Part shown: piece by piece, positions 1 through 5,938 of the stretch
Layout: each line of letters starts with the position of its first letter
Numbering within the stretch: position 1 is the first letter of the stretch
NCBI GenBank assembly: GCA_003153585.1
Contig: PLZZ01000232.1
Coordinates: 7,362-14,107 of the forward strand
DNA from: Acidobacteriota bacterium
GTDB taxonomy: Bacteria; Acidobacteriota; Terriglobia; Acidiferrales; UBA7541
Direction: 5' to 3'
Length of the DNA: 6,746 bases
Translations under genes and position numbers: made by a program
The notes under the pieces: generated by a model
Seen by the model: the letters and a program-made list of their open reading frames with translations, nothing else
What the model was told of the DNA's origin: nothing
The model's database searches: none

Positions 1-223
1 AGGTGGACATGCCTACTTCCCAAAGAACGCAAAAGAATTCACCGACGCTTATGCTGAAATTGCCCAATTTGTCCGTAACGAGTACCTGCTCGAATTCAAT
101 CCGCCTTCAGAGGATGGGAAATTGCACTCTCTTAGAGTGAAGATCAGGGCCTCTTCGTACCACCTCAGCTATAGGCAGGCTTATGTCGCCCCCACTCCGC
201 CATCGCCAGACCTCTCGAGATGA
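1..223 (+). CDS. VWFA-related acidobacterial domain protein, C-terminal fragment
   Basis: This is the 3' end of a gene that begins before the window; codons start at base 2 and end at the TGA at 221-223, giving 73 residues. The fragment starts GGHAYFPKNAKEFTDAYAEI, continues with a FVRNEYLLEF segment and an LRVKIRASSYHLSYRQAY segment, and ends in a short proline-rich tail. The order GG-(aromatic)-F...I...R-EYLL-(F/Y)-NP...L-V-(K)...Y..R-AYVAP is the usual end of the von Willebrand factor A-related domain found in many copies in Acidobacteriota genomes (TIGR03436). Those proteins are normally exported, and their role is not established. The metal-binding MIDAS region would lie upstream and cannot be seen. 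The gene converges with the small minus-strand gene, with 40 bases between the stops and no clear terminator. Family assignment is from remembered motif order, without a search. Confidence 0.8.
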   Translation, partial: GGHAYFPKNAKEFTDAYAEIAQFVRNEYLLEFNPPSEDGKLHSLRVKIRASSYHLSYRQAYVAPTPPSPDLSR

Positions 224-263
224 ATGCTAAGGCGGAAAAACAAGACAGTCCGTGCTGGTAACC

Positions 264-527
264 CTAGGAGATAGCGCGAAGCGCGCCGTCCGTCGATTCC
301 AATTCGATACGCAAGAGCCAGTCGAAATGGAATTTCTCCGACCTTAGCCACTTTTCTAGCTCTTCGCGGCTTTGTGCTTCGAATTCAACTAGCATCTTTC
401 CTTCCTGCATATTCACCAGGACGCGTCGCGCCCTCACCGTCTTTGCGCCCTGCAGCCGACGCGTAAGCTCTTCCGCGCCCTGGCGCGTGAGGCACGCCAG
501 TGTGTGTTGCGAGATGTATAAAGCCAT
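264..527 (-). CDS. Small conserved-looking protein of unknown function, predicted ferredoxin-like fold
   Basis: I do not recognise this 87-residue protein. It has no signal peptide or membrane segment, so it is probably cytosolic. Its pattern reads as strand (MALYISQHTLA), helix (about residues 15-27), two strands forming a hairpin (about 33-51, VRARRVLVNMQ then KMLVEFEA), an acidic/basic helix (about 53-65, SREELEKWLRSEKF) and a final strand (LLRIELES). That beta-alpha-beta-beta-alpha-beta order is the ferredoxin-like layout seen in many small binding or regulatory proteins, such as ACT- or DUF4242-like ones; the fold is my inference. The ATG at 525-527 is preceded by GGGAG with a 5-base gap, which supports this start and argues for a real gene. 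It is divergent from the SIS gene, with 75 bases between the starts, so the two may share a regulatory region. Confidence 0.7.
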   Translation of the reverse strand: MALYISQHTLACLTRQGAEELTRRLQGAKTVRARRVLVNMQEGKMLVEFEAQSREELEKWLRSEKFHFDWLLRIELESTDGALRAIS

Positions 528-532
528 TCAGA

Positions 533-537
533 CTCCC
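533..537 (-). promoter_or_regulatory. Ribosome binding site of the 87-residue protein gene
   Basis: Read on the minus strand, GGGAG lies 5 bases before the ATG at 525-527. It is the main reason to accept this small ORF as a gene and to choose that start. Confidence 0.6.
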
Positions 538-587
538 GTTCCGCTAGAATAGCCCACCGGTAACCCCGAGAAACTCCATACATCGTC

Positions 588-594
588 GGAGGAG
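588..594 (+). promoter_or_regulatory. Ribosome binding site of the SIS-domain gene
   Basis: GGAGGAG lies 8 bases before the ATG at 603. A second in-frame ATG at 615 would be 20 bases away, so the first is favoured. No convincing -35/-10 pair is visible between the two divergent starts; TAGAAT at 544-549 resembles a -10 but lacks a partner. Confidence 0.75.
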
Positions 595-602
595 AAAAAT
601 CA

Positions 603-1694
603 ATGCCACCCGACATGCGTAAGGCCCACCCCTATTATGTTTACAATGCGATTCAGGCCCAACCTGAATTGATCGAAAAGATTTTGCTGAGACGCGGCGC
701 GATCGAACGCACGGCTGACGCCGTCGCTCAAAAAGAACGCATCACCTTCGTCGGCATCGGAACTTCCTTGCACGCCGCGCGAGTAGCTGAAAGTTGGATG
801 CGCGAGTTTTCTTCCGGGCGTCTTTTAACTCATGCCGAAGAGTCTTTCGAACTCGTGCACCATCCCATTGCGTTCACGGCCAACGATGCCGTAATCGTGA
901 TCACTCATACCGGCACCACCACGGCTTCTGTGAAAGCCCTGCGCATGGCTCGCGCGGCGGGAGCGTTGACCGTTGCGATCACGGGCGAGATGAGCGGCGA
1001 AGGAGTCCGCAGCGCGGATTTTCAAATCGAGACATGCGAACAGGAAGTCGCCTTCGCTTACACAAAAAGTTATACGACCGCTCTGGCGGCGCTTGCAATC
1101 CTCAGCGTGCGCATCGTGGAGCGTCGAAAATTATTGGCTAAGGGATATTCGCACGACGAACTGGCGCAGGTTCCCGCCCTGATCCGCGAAGCGCTCAGGC
1201 TCGAACCTCAAGCGCGCGAATTGGCAAAACGAGTTTCTCTGCTCACGCGCATCGAAATCTTCGGCACCGGAGTGGGCTGGGCCACCGCCAGCGAAGCAGC
1301 CTTGAAAATCAAAGAAGCCTGCTACATCGCCGCAGAGGGCTTTGAGACGGAAGAAATATTACACGGACCATTTTCAGAAACCGATTCTCGTGCTGCGTTA
1401 ATCGGATTGCTCACCGGCCGCGAAACGGACAACCGCGCAAAGCAAATCTTGCGCGCGGCCGGAGAACTAAAAATGCTTCGCGCAGCAATCGCGCATTCCT
1501 CAGCGAACCACGATATCTCCGCAGAACAAATACTGCTAGTTCCCGAAACACCCGGATGGCTTACCGCTTTTGTACATTTAGTCCCGCTCCAACTTCTCAC
1601 TTATTTCCTCGCGCTCGAGCGCAGCCTTAATCCCGATACCGGCCGGCAAGATCAACCCGCGCACGCCGCCGCCAGTCGCCACTACAAATACTAG
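603..1694 (+). CDS. Double-SIS-domain sugar-phosphate isomerase/deaminase-like protein (GlmS C-terminal-half relative)
   Basis: This 363-residue cytosolic protein has two SIS domains, about residues 47-170 and 213-340, as in the isomerase half of GlmS (glucosamine-6-phosphate synthase). The N-terminal glutaminase domain is absent, so glutamine cannot be the amino donor. The phosphate-binding loops are recognisable: GTS at 53-55 matches GlmS GTS (Ser303), and THTGTT at 101-106 replaces SQSGET, with Thr for Ser. In the second domain ALKIKE gives Lys235 and Glu238, and LHGP gives His254; these match GlmS Lys485, Glu488 and His504. The C-terminal lysine that opens the sugar ring in GlmS (Lys603, within NLAKS) is not at the matching place: here the tail reads NPDTGRQDQPAH. 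Such stand-alone proteins act as ketose/aldose isomerases, hexosamine-phosphate deaminases or deglycases (NagB-II, AgaS, FrlB types). The substrate cannot be told from sequence. The start is fixed by GGAGGAG upstream. Confidence 0.9.
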   Translation: MPPDMRKAHPYYVYNAIQAQPELIEKILLRRGAIERTADAVAQKERITFVGIGTSLHAARVAESWMREFSSGRLLTHAEESFELVHHPIAFTANDAVIVITHTGTTTASVKALRMARAAGALTVAITGEMSGEGVRSADFQIETCEQEVAFAYTKSYTTALAALAILSVRIVERRKLLAKGYSHDELAQVPALIREALRLEPQARELAKRVSLLTRIEIFGTGVGWATASEAALKIKEACYIAAEGFETEEILHGPFSETDSRAALIGLLTGRETDNRAKQILRAAGELKMLRAAIAHSSANHDISAEQILLVPETPGWLTAFVHLVPLQLLTYFLALERSLNPDTGRQDQPAHAAASRHYKY

Positions 1695-1750
1695 CTGCGC
1701 TAAGCCTGTCCTTCCGGCCAGTCTATTACCAAGAACAATTGCCGTCCACG

Positions 1751-1779
1751 TTCAGGCATCGTCTGCGCCGCACTATAGA
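1751..1779 (+). promoter_or_regulatory. Weak candidate promoter for the carboxypeptidase-regulatory-like gene
   Basis: TTCAGG (1751-1756) and TATAGA (1774-1779) are separated by 17 bases, with 3/6 and 4/6 matches to the sigma-70-type consensus. TAGAAT at 1776-1781 is an alternative -10. It is placed sensibly, about 30 bases before the start at 1809, but such matches are common by chance. The intergenic stretch 1695-1808 shows no clear terminator for the SIS gene. Confidence 0.25.
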
Positions 1780-1800
1780 ATGGTGCCAGGTAGTCCCCGG

Positions 1801-1807
1801 GGTGATC
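1801..1807 (+). promoter_or_regulatory. Extended anti-SD match deciding the start at 1809
   Basis: GGTGATC matches the complement of the distal 3' end of 16S rRNA (GATCACC), not the usual GGAGG core. It sits one base before the ATG, which is the correct register when aligned to the full GGAGGTGATC sequence. Confidence 0.55.
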
Positions 1808-1808
1808 A

Positions 1809-2156
1809 ATGAGACGAACTCTTTTGATTTTCTGTGTCATTACCGTGCTGGCATTTGCCGCGGCTGCGAACGCTCAATTTGCCAGAGGGTTGGGAACTCT
1901 TTCCGGCAGTGTTCTCGACGAACACGGGAAGCCCGTCCCCGATGCAAGTGTAACGATCCAAACCTCCGACGGTCTGAATCCACACGCCTCTCGTACCGAT
2001 GCGAACGGCCACTTCGAATTCGCGCGGTTTGACGCCGGACAATACGACGTGCGCGCTTATTCGCACAGTCTTTTCTCCGATTGGTCCAAGCGCGTAGTCG
2101 TCCGCCCGAAGAAAACTACGGAAATTACACTGCGTTTATCGCCCACAGCAAAGTGA
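1809..2156 (+). CDS. Secreted single-domain carboxypeptidase regulatory-like protein
   Basis: This 115-residue protein begins with a clear Sec signal peptide: MRRT, a hydrophobic core (LLIFCVITVLAFAAA) and a cleavage site ANA|QF after residue 22. The mature part, about residues 29-112, is one carboxypeptidase regulatory-like domain (transthyretin-like beta sandwich, PF13620 type). It shows GTLSGSVLDEHGKPVPDASV, then the turn TDANGHFEFARFDAGQYDV and a closing strand TTEITLRL. In Acidobacteriota this domain usually heads long TonB-dependent or Oar-like outer membrane proteins; here it stands alone with nothing after it. It probably acts outside the inner membrane as a binding or adhesion module, which is inference. 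It follows the SIS gene by 114 bases, has its own translation signal and is unlikely to be cotranscribed with the divergently organised genes further right. No catalytic residues are expected in this fold. Confidence 0.85.
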   Translation: MRRTLLIFCVITVLAFAAAANAQFARGLGTLSGSVLDEHGKPVPDASVTIQTSDGLNPHASRTDANGHFEFARFDAGQYDVRAYSHSLFSDWSKRVVVRPKKTTEITLRLSPTAK

Positions 2157-2181
2157 CGGCCGTTCCCCTGCGGTATCTGAA

Positions 2182-2187
2182 TATAAT
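2182..2187 (+). promoter_or_regulatory. Perfect -10 hexamer (TATAAT) without a clear -35
   Basis: TATAAT occurs 26 bases after the stop of the preceding gene. The -35 position at 17-base spacing (2159-2164) reads GCCGTT, which does not fit; GTGACG at 2153-2158 fits 4/6 but the 23-base gap is too long. If used, transcription would start near 2194 and run into the structured stretch. Confidence 0.3.
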
Positions 2188-2238
2188 CGAATTTTTTCCT
2201 GAAGACAGGCAGTACTAAAACCCGGGTACCCGATAAAT

Positions 2239-2296
2239 GACCCGCCAGGGCCATTGTTGCAACCGCCCTGTATCTCCCACCATGGTGACGCGGGTT
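2239..2296 (+). other. Nested inverted repeats, possible RNA stem structure
   Basis: GACCCGC (2239-2245) pairs with GCGGGTT (2290-2296), with one G-T pair. Stacked directly inside it, CAGGGC (2246-2251) pairs perfectly with GCCCTG (2265-2270) around a 13-base loop. A 19-base bulge on the 3' side contains the CACCATGGTG palindrome. A weaker outer pairing of GGTACCCG (2225-2232) with CGGTTCC (2329-2335) would close a longer structure. The pairing is seen by eye; no energy was calculated. It could be a non-coding RNA, a leader of the next gene or chance in GC-rich DNA. Confidence 0.35.
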
Positions 2297-2459
2297 GGCA
2301 GCTGCGATGCGGGGACGACGGTTCCACAAAAAAAGGAGCCGGGGCACGCTTTCCAACCCGTCCAATTCCTTCCTCTAGACCCGCTTACACCCCCGCGTTC
2401 GCCCCCGGCCCCGGGAATTTCACGTTTGTTCTCTTCCTCAGCATCGTTTAGCGGCTGCA

Positions 2460-2487
2460 TTGCGTCTTAATAAATGTGCACTATACT
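2460..2487 (+). promoter_or_regulatory. Candidate promoter overlapping the annotated start of the SRPBCC-like gene
   Basis: TTGCGT (2460-2465) and TATACT (2482-2487), 16 bases apart, match the sigma-70-type consensus at 3/6 and 5/6. Transcription would start near 2494, inside the longest reading frame. If real, translation must begin further in, most plausibly at the TTG at 2548. Confidence 0.35.
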
Positions 2488-3420
2488 CGCGCCAACCAGC
2501 CGGATTCTAGATCGGTAGGCCATACCACCCAACGAAAACGCTGTGCGTTGCGCCTGAAGGCAAGAAACACGGGCCGCATCGCTCGCAAGGCGCTCTCCAT
2601 GGTTCTCGCCGGACTATTCTCGCTGGCAGTTCCGGCGAATGCTGCGGATCTGAAGCCCGAAACGACTGCTGCCTATAATCGCTACCTGCAGCTAACCGAA
2701 GCAAACATTGACGCTGAGCTGGCGCGTGGAAATCCCTACTTGTGGATCGATGCCGCGCCCGAATCACGCCGCGCCGCCGCGTATGCCGAATTGCGCAAGG
2801 GTAACCTTGTAATCGAGCGGCTCGAAACGCTGGACCATGGCAAAACAATCGCGGTTCCGGGAGGATTACTTCATCACTGGATAGGGACTGTGTTTATTCC
2901 TGGCGCGTCTCTGGCGCAAACTCTGGAATTTATGGAGGATTACAATCACAAACAGGATTATTTTCGCCCGGATATTCAGCGCTCCAAAATTCTGCGCCGC
3001 GAGGGTGACGACTTTCTAGTCAATCTCCGCTTCTACAAGAAAAAAGTGATCACAACGGTGATCGACACGGACCATCAAGTTCACTACCACGTTGTGGATT
3101 CCACCCATGCCTGGAGCCGCTCTCACACCACTCGCATTCAGGAAGTGGAAAATCCAGGCGAGCCCACCGAACGCTTGGAACCCCAGGGGCACGATCGCGG
3201 ATTCTTGTGGAGCATGGACACCTATTGGCGGTTCCAGGAAAAAGACGGTGGCACCTATGTCGAATGCCAGTCGCTTTCGCTCACCCGCGACATTCCCACT
3301 GGCCTGGGTTGGATGGTGGGTCCCTTCGTCACCAGCGTTCCGCGTGAGTCACTCACGTTTACGCTCGTTACTGTGCGTAGCGCCGAACTTCAGCGGATCG
3401 CATCGCACCTCGCGGAGTGA
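2476..3420 (+). CDS. Exported protein with START/SRPBCC-like signature, function unknown
   Basis: The longest frame starts at GTG 2476 and gives 314 residues. It has no ribosome binding site and leaves a 40-residue polar stretch before the hydrophobic core. A start at TTG 2548 (residue 25) would give a normal signal peptide: basic LRLKARNTGRIARK, core ALSMVLAGLFSLAV and cleavage PANA|AD after residue 56. The mature protein is therefore probably periplasmic. The N-terminal part (58-125) looks helical. The C-terminal half has a typical helix-grip (Bet v 1/SRPBCC/START) pattern: HHWIGTVFIPG at 133-143, an FYKKKVITTVIDTDHQVHY strand pair, TYWRFQEKDGGTYVECQSLS at 249-268 and RDIPTGLGWMVGPFVTSVPR at 271-290, then a final helix. 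This fold binds hydrophobic ligands in other families; the ligand here is unknown. No catalytic motif is visible. Its last 53 bases overlap the opposite-strand lipoprotein gene. Confidence 0.8.
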   Translation: MHYTRANQPDSRSVGHTTQRKRCALRLKARNTGRIARKALSMVLAGLFSLAVPANAADLKPETTAAYNRYLQLTEANIDAELARGNPYLWIDAAPESRRAAAYAELRKGNLVIERLETLDHGKTIAVPGGLLHHWIGTVFIPGASLAQTLEFMEDYNHKQDYFRPDIQRSKILRREGDDFLVNLRFYKKKVITTVIDTDHQVHYHVVDSTHAWSRSHTTRIQEVENPGEPTERLEPQGHDRGFLWSMDTYWRFQEKDGGTYVECQSLSLTRDIPTGLGWMVGPFVTSVPRESLTFTLVTVRSAELQRIASHLAE

Positions 3421-5800
3421 GCTCAACTGTGGACGCCTGGAAAGACGTCGAACCTAGAAAAATGTCTTCGAGTCCATTGTTGTCTCGCGGCACCAGGTTG
3501 TTGGCAAACGAAAGGAAGCTCACTGTAGTGCCGTCTGGGCTAATCGACGGCACTAGACTGTTACCGTTGGAAGGCGTCGTCAATGTGCCGGCCCCTTGAG
3601 TTACCAGCACTGTGCTCACCGTACAGTCGGTCACAATCGTCGTAGTCGACACGCAGGTGCTGTTCACGAAAATGTTCTCCACACCATTCGTGGTGGTCGC
3701 GAAATTCGACGAGAACGAACTAAAAGCGATGTACAGGCCCGTGCTGTTAATGCTCGGATATTCGCTCGTGGAGTTCCCCGGAATACCACTGTTGGTACTG
3801 GAAACAAGCGTAGTCGAAGGCGTGCATGTCGTCGTGATATCCAAACACGTATTCCGCAGATAAATCTGCTGCGTCGGTCCCGCCCCGGTCGCCAAATTCG
3901 TCGCTGTGGAAGCAAACGCGATGAATTGGCCGGTGTTGGAAATCGACGACTCCGAGCTCGACCCATCGGCGGGTGTTACGCCATCAGGTGTAGACACCAG
4001 GGTTGTGTTAGCCGTGCAGGAATTATCCAGGCAGGTGCTGCGCTGGAAGATTTCCTGTGCTCCATTTGGATTCGGAGCAGTTGCGCCCAGATTCGACGCT
4101 ATCGACGTGAACGAAACGAACAAACCGCTTTCTGCTACCGAAGGATTTGAGCTGAGGCCGTTGCCGGGAGTTATCCCGTCCGGAGTGGATATTAGAAAAG
4201 TAGTGGGCGTACACGTCTGCGACGTCAGACCGCTGCACGTATCGCGCAGAAATACTTGCGGCGTAATTCCGTCTAGCGTCACATTCGAAACCAAGTTCGT
4301 CGCCAACGAAACGAATGCGACGAATTCCCCATCGGAGCTGATCGCCGGGTTATAGCTGTCGCCATTTCCTGCGGAGAGACCGTCGGCGGAGACAGAGACG
4401 ATTTGCGTTACAAATGTTGTGGGCGTCACCACGCAGTCCGCCGCAAGGCATGTCGGCCGCCAATAGACTTGGCTGGCGCCCACAGGCACGCCCACGGAAG
4501 TCACCAAATTTGTCGCCAGCGAAGTGAACGCGACATCGTCCGCGCTCGCGTCCAGGCTAGGCTCGGAACTTCCCCCATTGGCCGGATTGCCATCGGGATC
4601 CGTGCTGACAGCCACGGTAATGGGCGAGCATGACGCGACGGTTGTGCAAGTGTTGCGAATAAAAACGATGCCCCCGTTGTTTGGTTCGTTCGTAAGTAAA
4701 TTATTTGAAACTGATGCAAAAGCGACGTATTGCCCGGTGGTGCTGGTCGAAGGACCTACGGTCGTGAGTTTCAGACCCAGTGTGCCATTCTCGCAATTCG
4801 AAAGGCCGCCGCAAATTCCGGCATTCGCCTGCGAACCATCCGGCGCCAGATCCACAAGTACGGGCAGTCCGATCAGGTGGGTGGGATTCACCGCAAAAGT
4901 CAGCGTATTCGATGTGCCGCCGCCGGGCGTCGAGGTCACTACCTGCACTTGGTCCACGCCCGCCACAAGAAGATCCGAACCAGTCAGCGGCGTCGTTAAC
5001 GACGTAGCGCTCACAAACGTTGTCGCGCGCGACACACCATTTACCGTAATCTGTGAATATTGATTGATGAAGCCGGTACCTGTGACGGTTATCGTACCCG
5101 GTGCGCTGCCGGCCTGCACGCTTGTGGGCGAGACTGCGCTGATGGTGGGCGATGGATTCGAAATATTCAGCGGAAACATATTGGACGAACCGCCCCCCGG
5201 CGTCGGACTTAAAGGATTCACGACTGTAATCTGCAAAACTCCGGGAGTTATGATATCGGCTGCGGTCAGCGCCGTCTCAACCAACGTGGAATCTACAAAC
5301 GTCGTAGTGCGACTGCTGCCGTTCACTGCCACGGTCGACAGCGCCACAAAATTTGTACCCATCACCTTCAGCTCGACACCCCCGCCTCCCGTCAGAACCC
5401 CCGAAGGGGATAGCGAAGAGATATTCGGCACCGGGCTCGTCGTGGGGCTAATCGTAAAGAGAATTCCCTGCGTCGTACCGCCGCCAGGCTGAGGCGTCTC
5501 TACCGTGATCGTCGCGGTACCCGGGGCTTGGTAAAGCGATGGCGGGACGGTCGTGGTCATCTGTCTCGTGTTCACGAATACCGTGGACAGGGGCGTGCTG
5601 TTCCACACGATCGTAGATTGCTGCACGAAGTTGTTGCCAATAACGGTTAGCACAAACGGATTGGTCTGGCTTGTGGTGATGCTGGTCGGTGCCACCGATG
5701 CAAGAGAGGGTGTAGGGAAGTTTACCTGCTGACCGCACGAGACCGTGACGATCGATACGAACATCAGAAACCAGAAAGACGGTCGAAATTGTCCCCGCAA
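3368..5800 (-). CDS. Large lipoprotein with three IPT/TIG domains and a seven-repeat PD40-like beta-propeller
   Basis: The longest frame reaches 5884 (838 residues, a TTG with no ribosome binding site). I place the start at TTG 5800, where AGGGG lies 8 bases upstream and the product begins with a lipoprotein signal: LRGQFRPS, core FWFLMFVSIV and lipobox VTVS|C (Cys22 of 810 residues). Three IPT/TIG immunoglobulin-like domains follow at about 30-117, 124-213 and 218-304, each starting P-x-I/L-x-x-(V/L)-(A/S)P and ending near PGGG-(T/S). Next come seven repeats of about 64-71 residues, each with G-x-(Y/F)-(V/I)-(A/S)-F-x-S-x-(A/S)-x-N-(L/F), resembling TolB/PD40 propeller blades. Blades one to six each carry a cysteine pair. 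The protein is probably tethered at the cell envelope and acts in binding or adhesion; the partner is unknown. The last 20 or so residues (ELTPRGAMRSAEVRRYAQ) lie past the last blade and look non-conserved. An alternative start is GTG 5809. Confidence 0.88.
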   Translation of the reverse strand: MRGQFRPSFWFLMFVSIVTVSCGQQVNFPTPSLASVAPTSITTSQTNPFVLTVIGNNFVQQSTIVWNSTPLSTVFVNTRQMTTTVPPSLYQAPGTATITVETPQPGGGTTQGILFTISPTTSPVPNISSLSPSGVLTGGGGVELKVMGTNFVALSTVAVNGSSRTTTFVDSTLVETALTAADIITPGVLQITVVNPLSPTPGGGSSNMFPLNISNPSPTISAVSPTSVQAGSAPGTITVTGTGFINQYSQITVNGVSRATTFVSATSLTTPLTGSDLLVAGVDQVQVVTSTPGGGTSNTLTFAVNPTHLIGLPVLVDLAPDGSQANAGICGGLSNCENGTLGLKLTTVGPSTSTTGQYVAFASVSNNLLTNEPNNGGIVFIRNTCTTVASCSPITVAVSTDPDGNPANGGSSEPSLDASADDVAFTSLATNLVTSVGVPVGASQVYWRPTCLAADCVVTPTTFVTQIVSVSADGLSAGNGDSYNPAISSDGEFVAFVSLATNLVSNVTLDGITPQVFLRDTCSGLTSQTCTPTTFLISTPDGITPGNGLSSNPSVAESGLFVSFTSIASNLGATAPNPNGAQEIFQRSTCLDNSCTANTTLVSTPDGVTPADGSSSESSISNTGQFIAFASTATNLATGAGPTQQIYLRNTCLDITTTCTPSTTLVSSTNSGIPGNSTSEYPSINSTGLYIAFSSFSSNFATTTNGVENIFVNSTCVSTTTIVTDCTVSTVLVTQGAGTLTTPSNGNSLVPSISPDGTTVSFLSFANNLVPRDNNGLEDIFLGSTSFQASTVELTPRGAMRSAEVRRYAQ

Positions 5801-5808
5801 ATTTCTCA

Positions 5809-5813
5809 CCCCT
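5809..5813 (-). promoter_or_regulatory. Ribosome binding site selecting the TTG start at 5800
   Basis: On the minus strand AGGGG lies 8 bases before the TTG at 5798-5800. The rival GTG start (5807-5809) overlaps this site, and the more distant TTG at 5884 has no such site and would put 28 polar residues ahead of the signal peptide. TATAGA at 5817-5822 (minus strand) resembles a -10, but it lies too close to be this gene's promoter. Confidence 0.5.
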
Positions 5814-5938
5814 GGGTCTATAGGTTGAAGTCGCCCGGCGCAACGGTAGCAATAGAGACTACTAAAGATGGCCCCATCCGGCAATTGGGATGCCTGCTCT
5901 TATTTTGATTGCGGGCGGTTCAAGGGACAATTTAGCCC

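Larger units (their letters stand above)
2157..2475. other. Intergenic region without a convincing gene; GC-rich, palindrome-rich
   Basis: The 319 bases between two plus-strand genes contain open frames on both strands (up to about 100 codons), but these have no ribosome binding site, no recognisable protein pattern and mutual overlap, so I treat them as noise. The left part has a perfect TATAAT. The middle holds several perfect palindromes: CGGGTACCCG (2223-2232), CACCATGGTG (2278-2287) and GCAGCTGC (2299-2306). It also holds nested inverted repeats. The right part (about 2340-2440) is strongly pyrimidine-rich on the plus strand. No tRNA, SRP RNA, RNase P or tmRNA signature is visible. Confidence 0.6.

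Noticed and set aside
274..284. GCGC-GAA-GCGC hairpin near the end of the 87-residue gene as a terminator
   Set aside because: It has only four pairs, lies inside the coding sequence and no T-run follows on either strand.
1739..2032. 97-codon frame overlapping the carboxypeptidase-regulatory-like gene
   Set aside because: It is out of frame with a gene that has a signal peptide, a domain match and its own anti-SD match.
2325..2360. Minus-strand GC-rich stem followed by eight T as a rho-independent terminator
   Set aside because: The T-run is good, but the preceding stem is interrupted (GGA and GGG pairing with separated CCC and TCC, long loop) and no minus-strand gene lies upstream to be terminated. 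It would matter only if a minus-strand RNA existed here.
2237..2470. 77-codon plus-strand frame and overlapping minus-strand frames in 2057-2460 as genes
   Set aside because: No ribosome binding site, no domain-like pattern, proline- or glycine-heavy composition typical of translated GC-rich noncoding DNA, and they overlap each other on both strands.
3596..4355. Long plus-strand frames (184 and 149 codons) opposite the lipoprotein gene
   Set aside because: They are antisense shadows of the repeat-rich lipoprotein frame, whose domain and repeat pattern is unambiguous.
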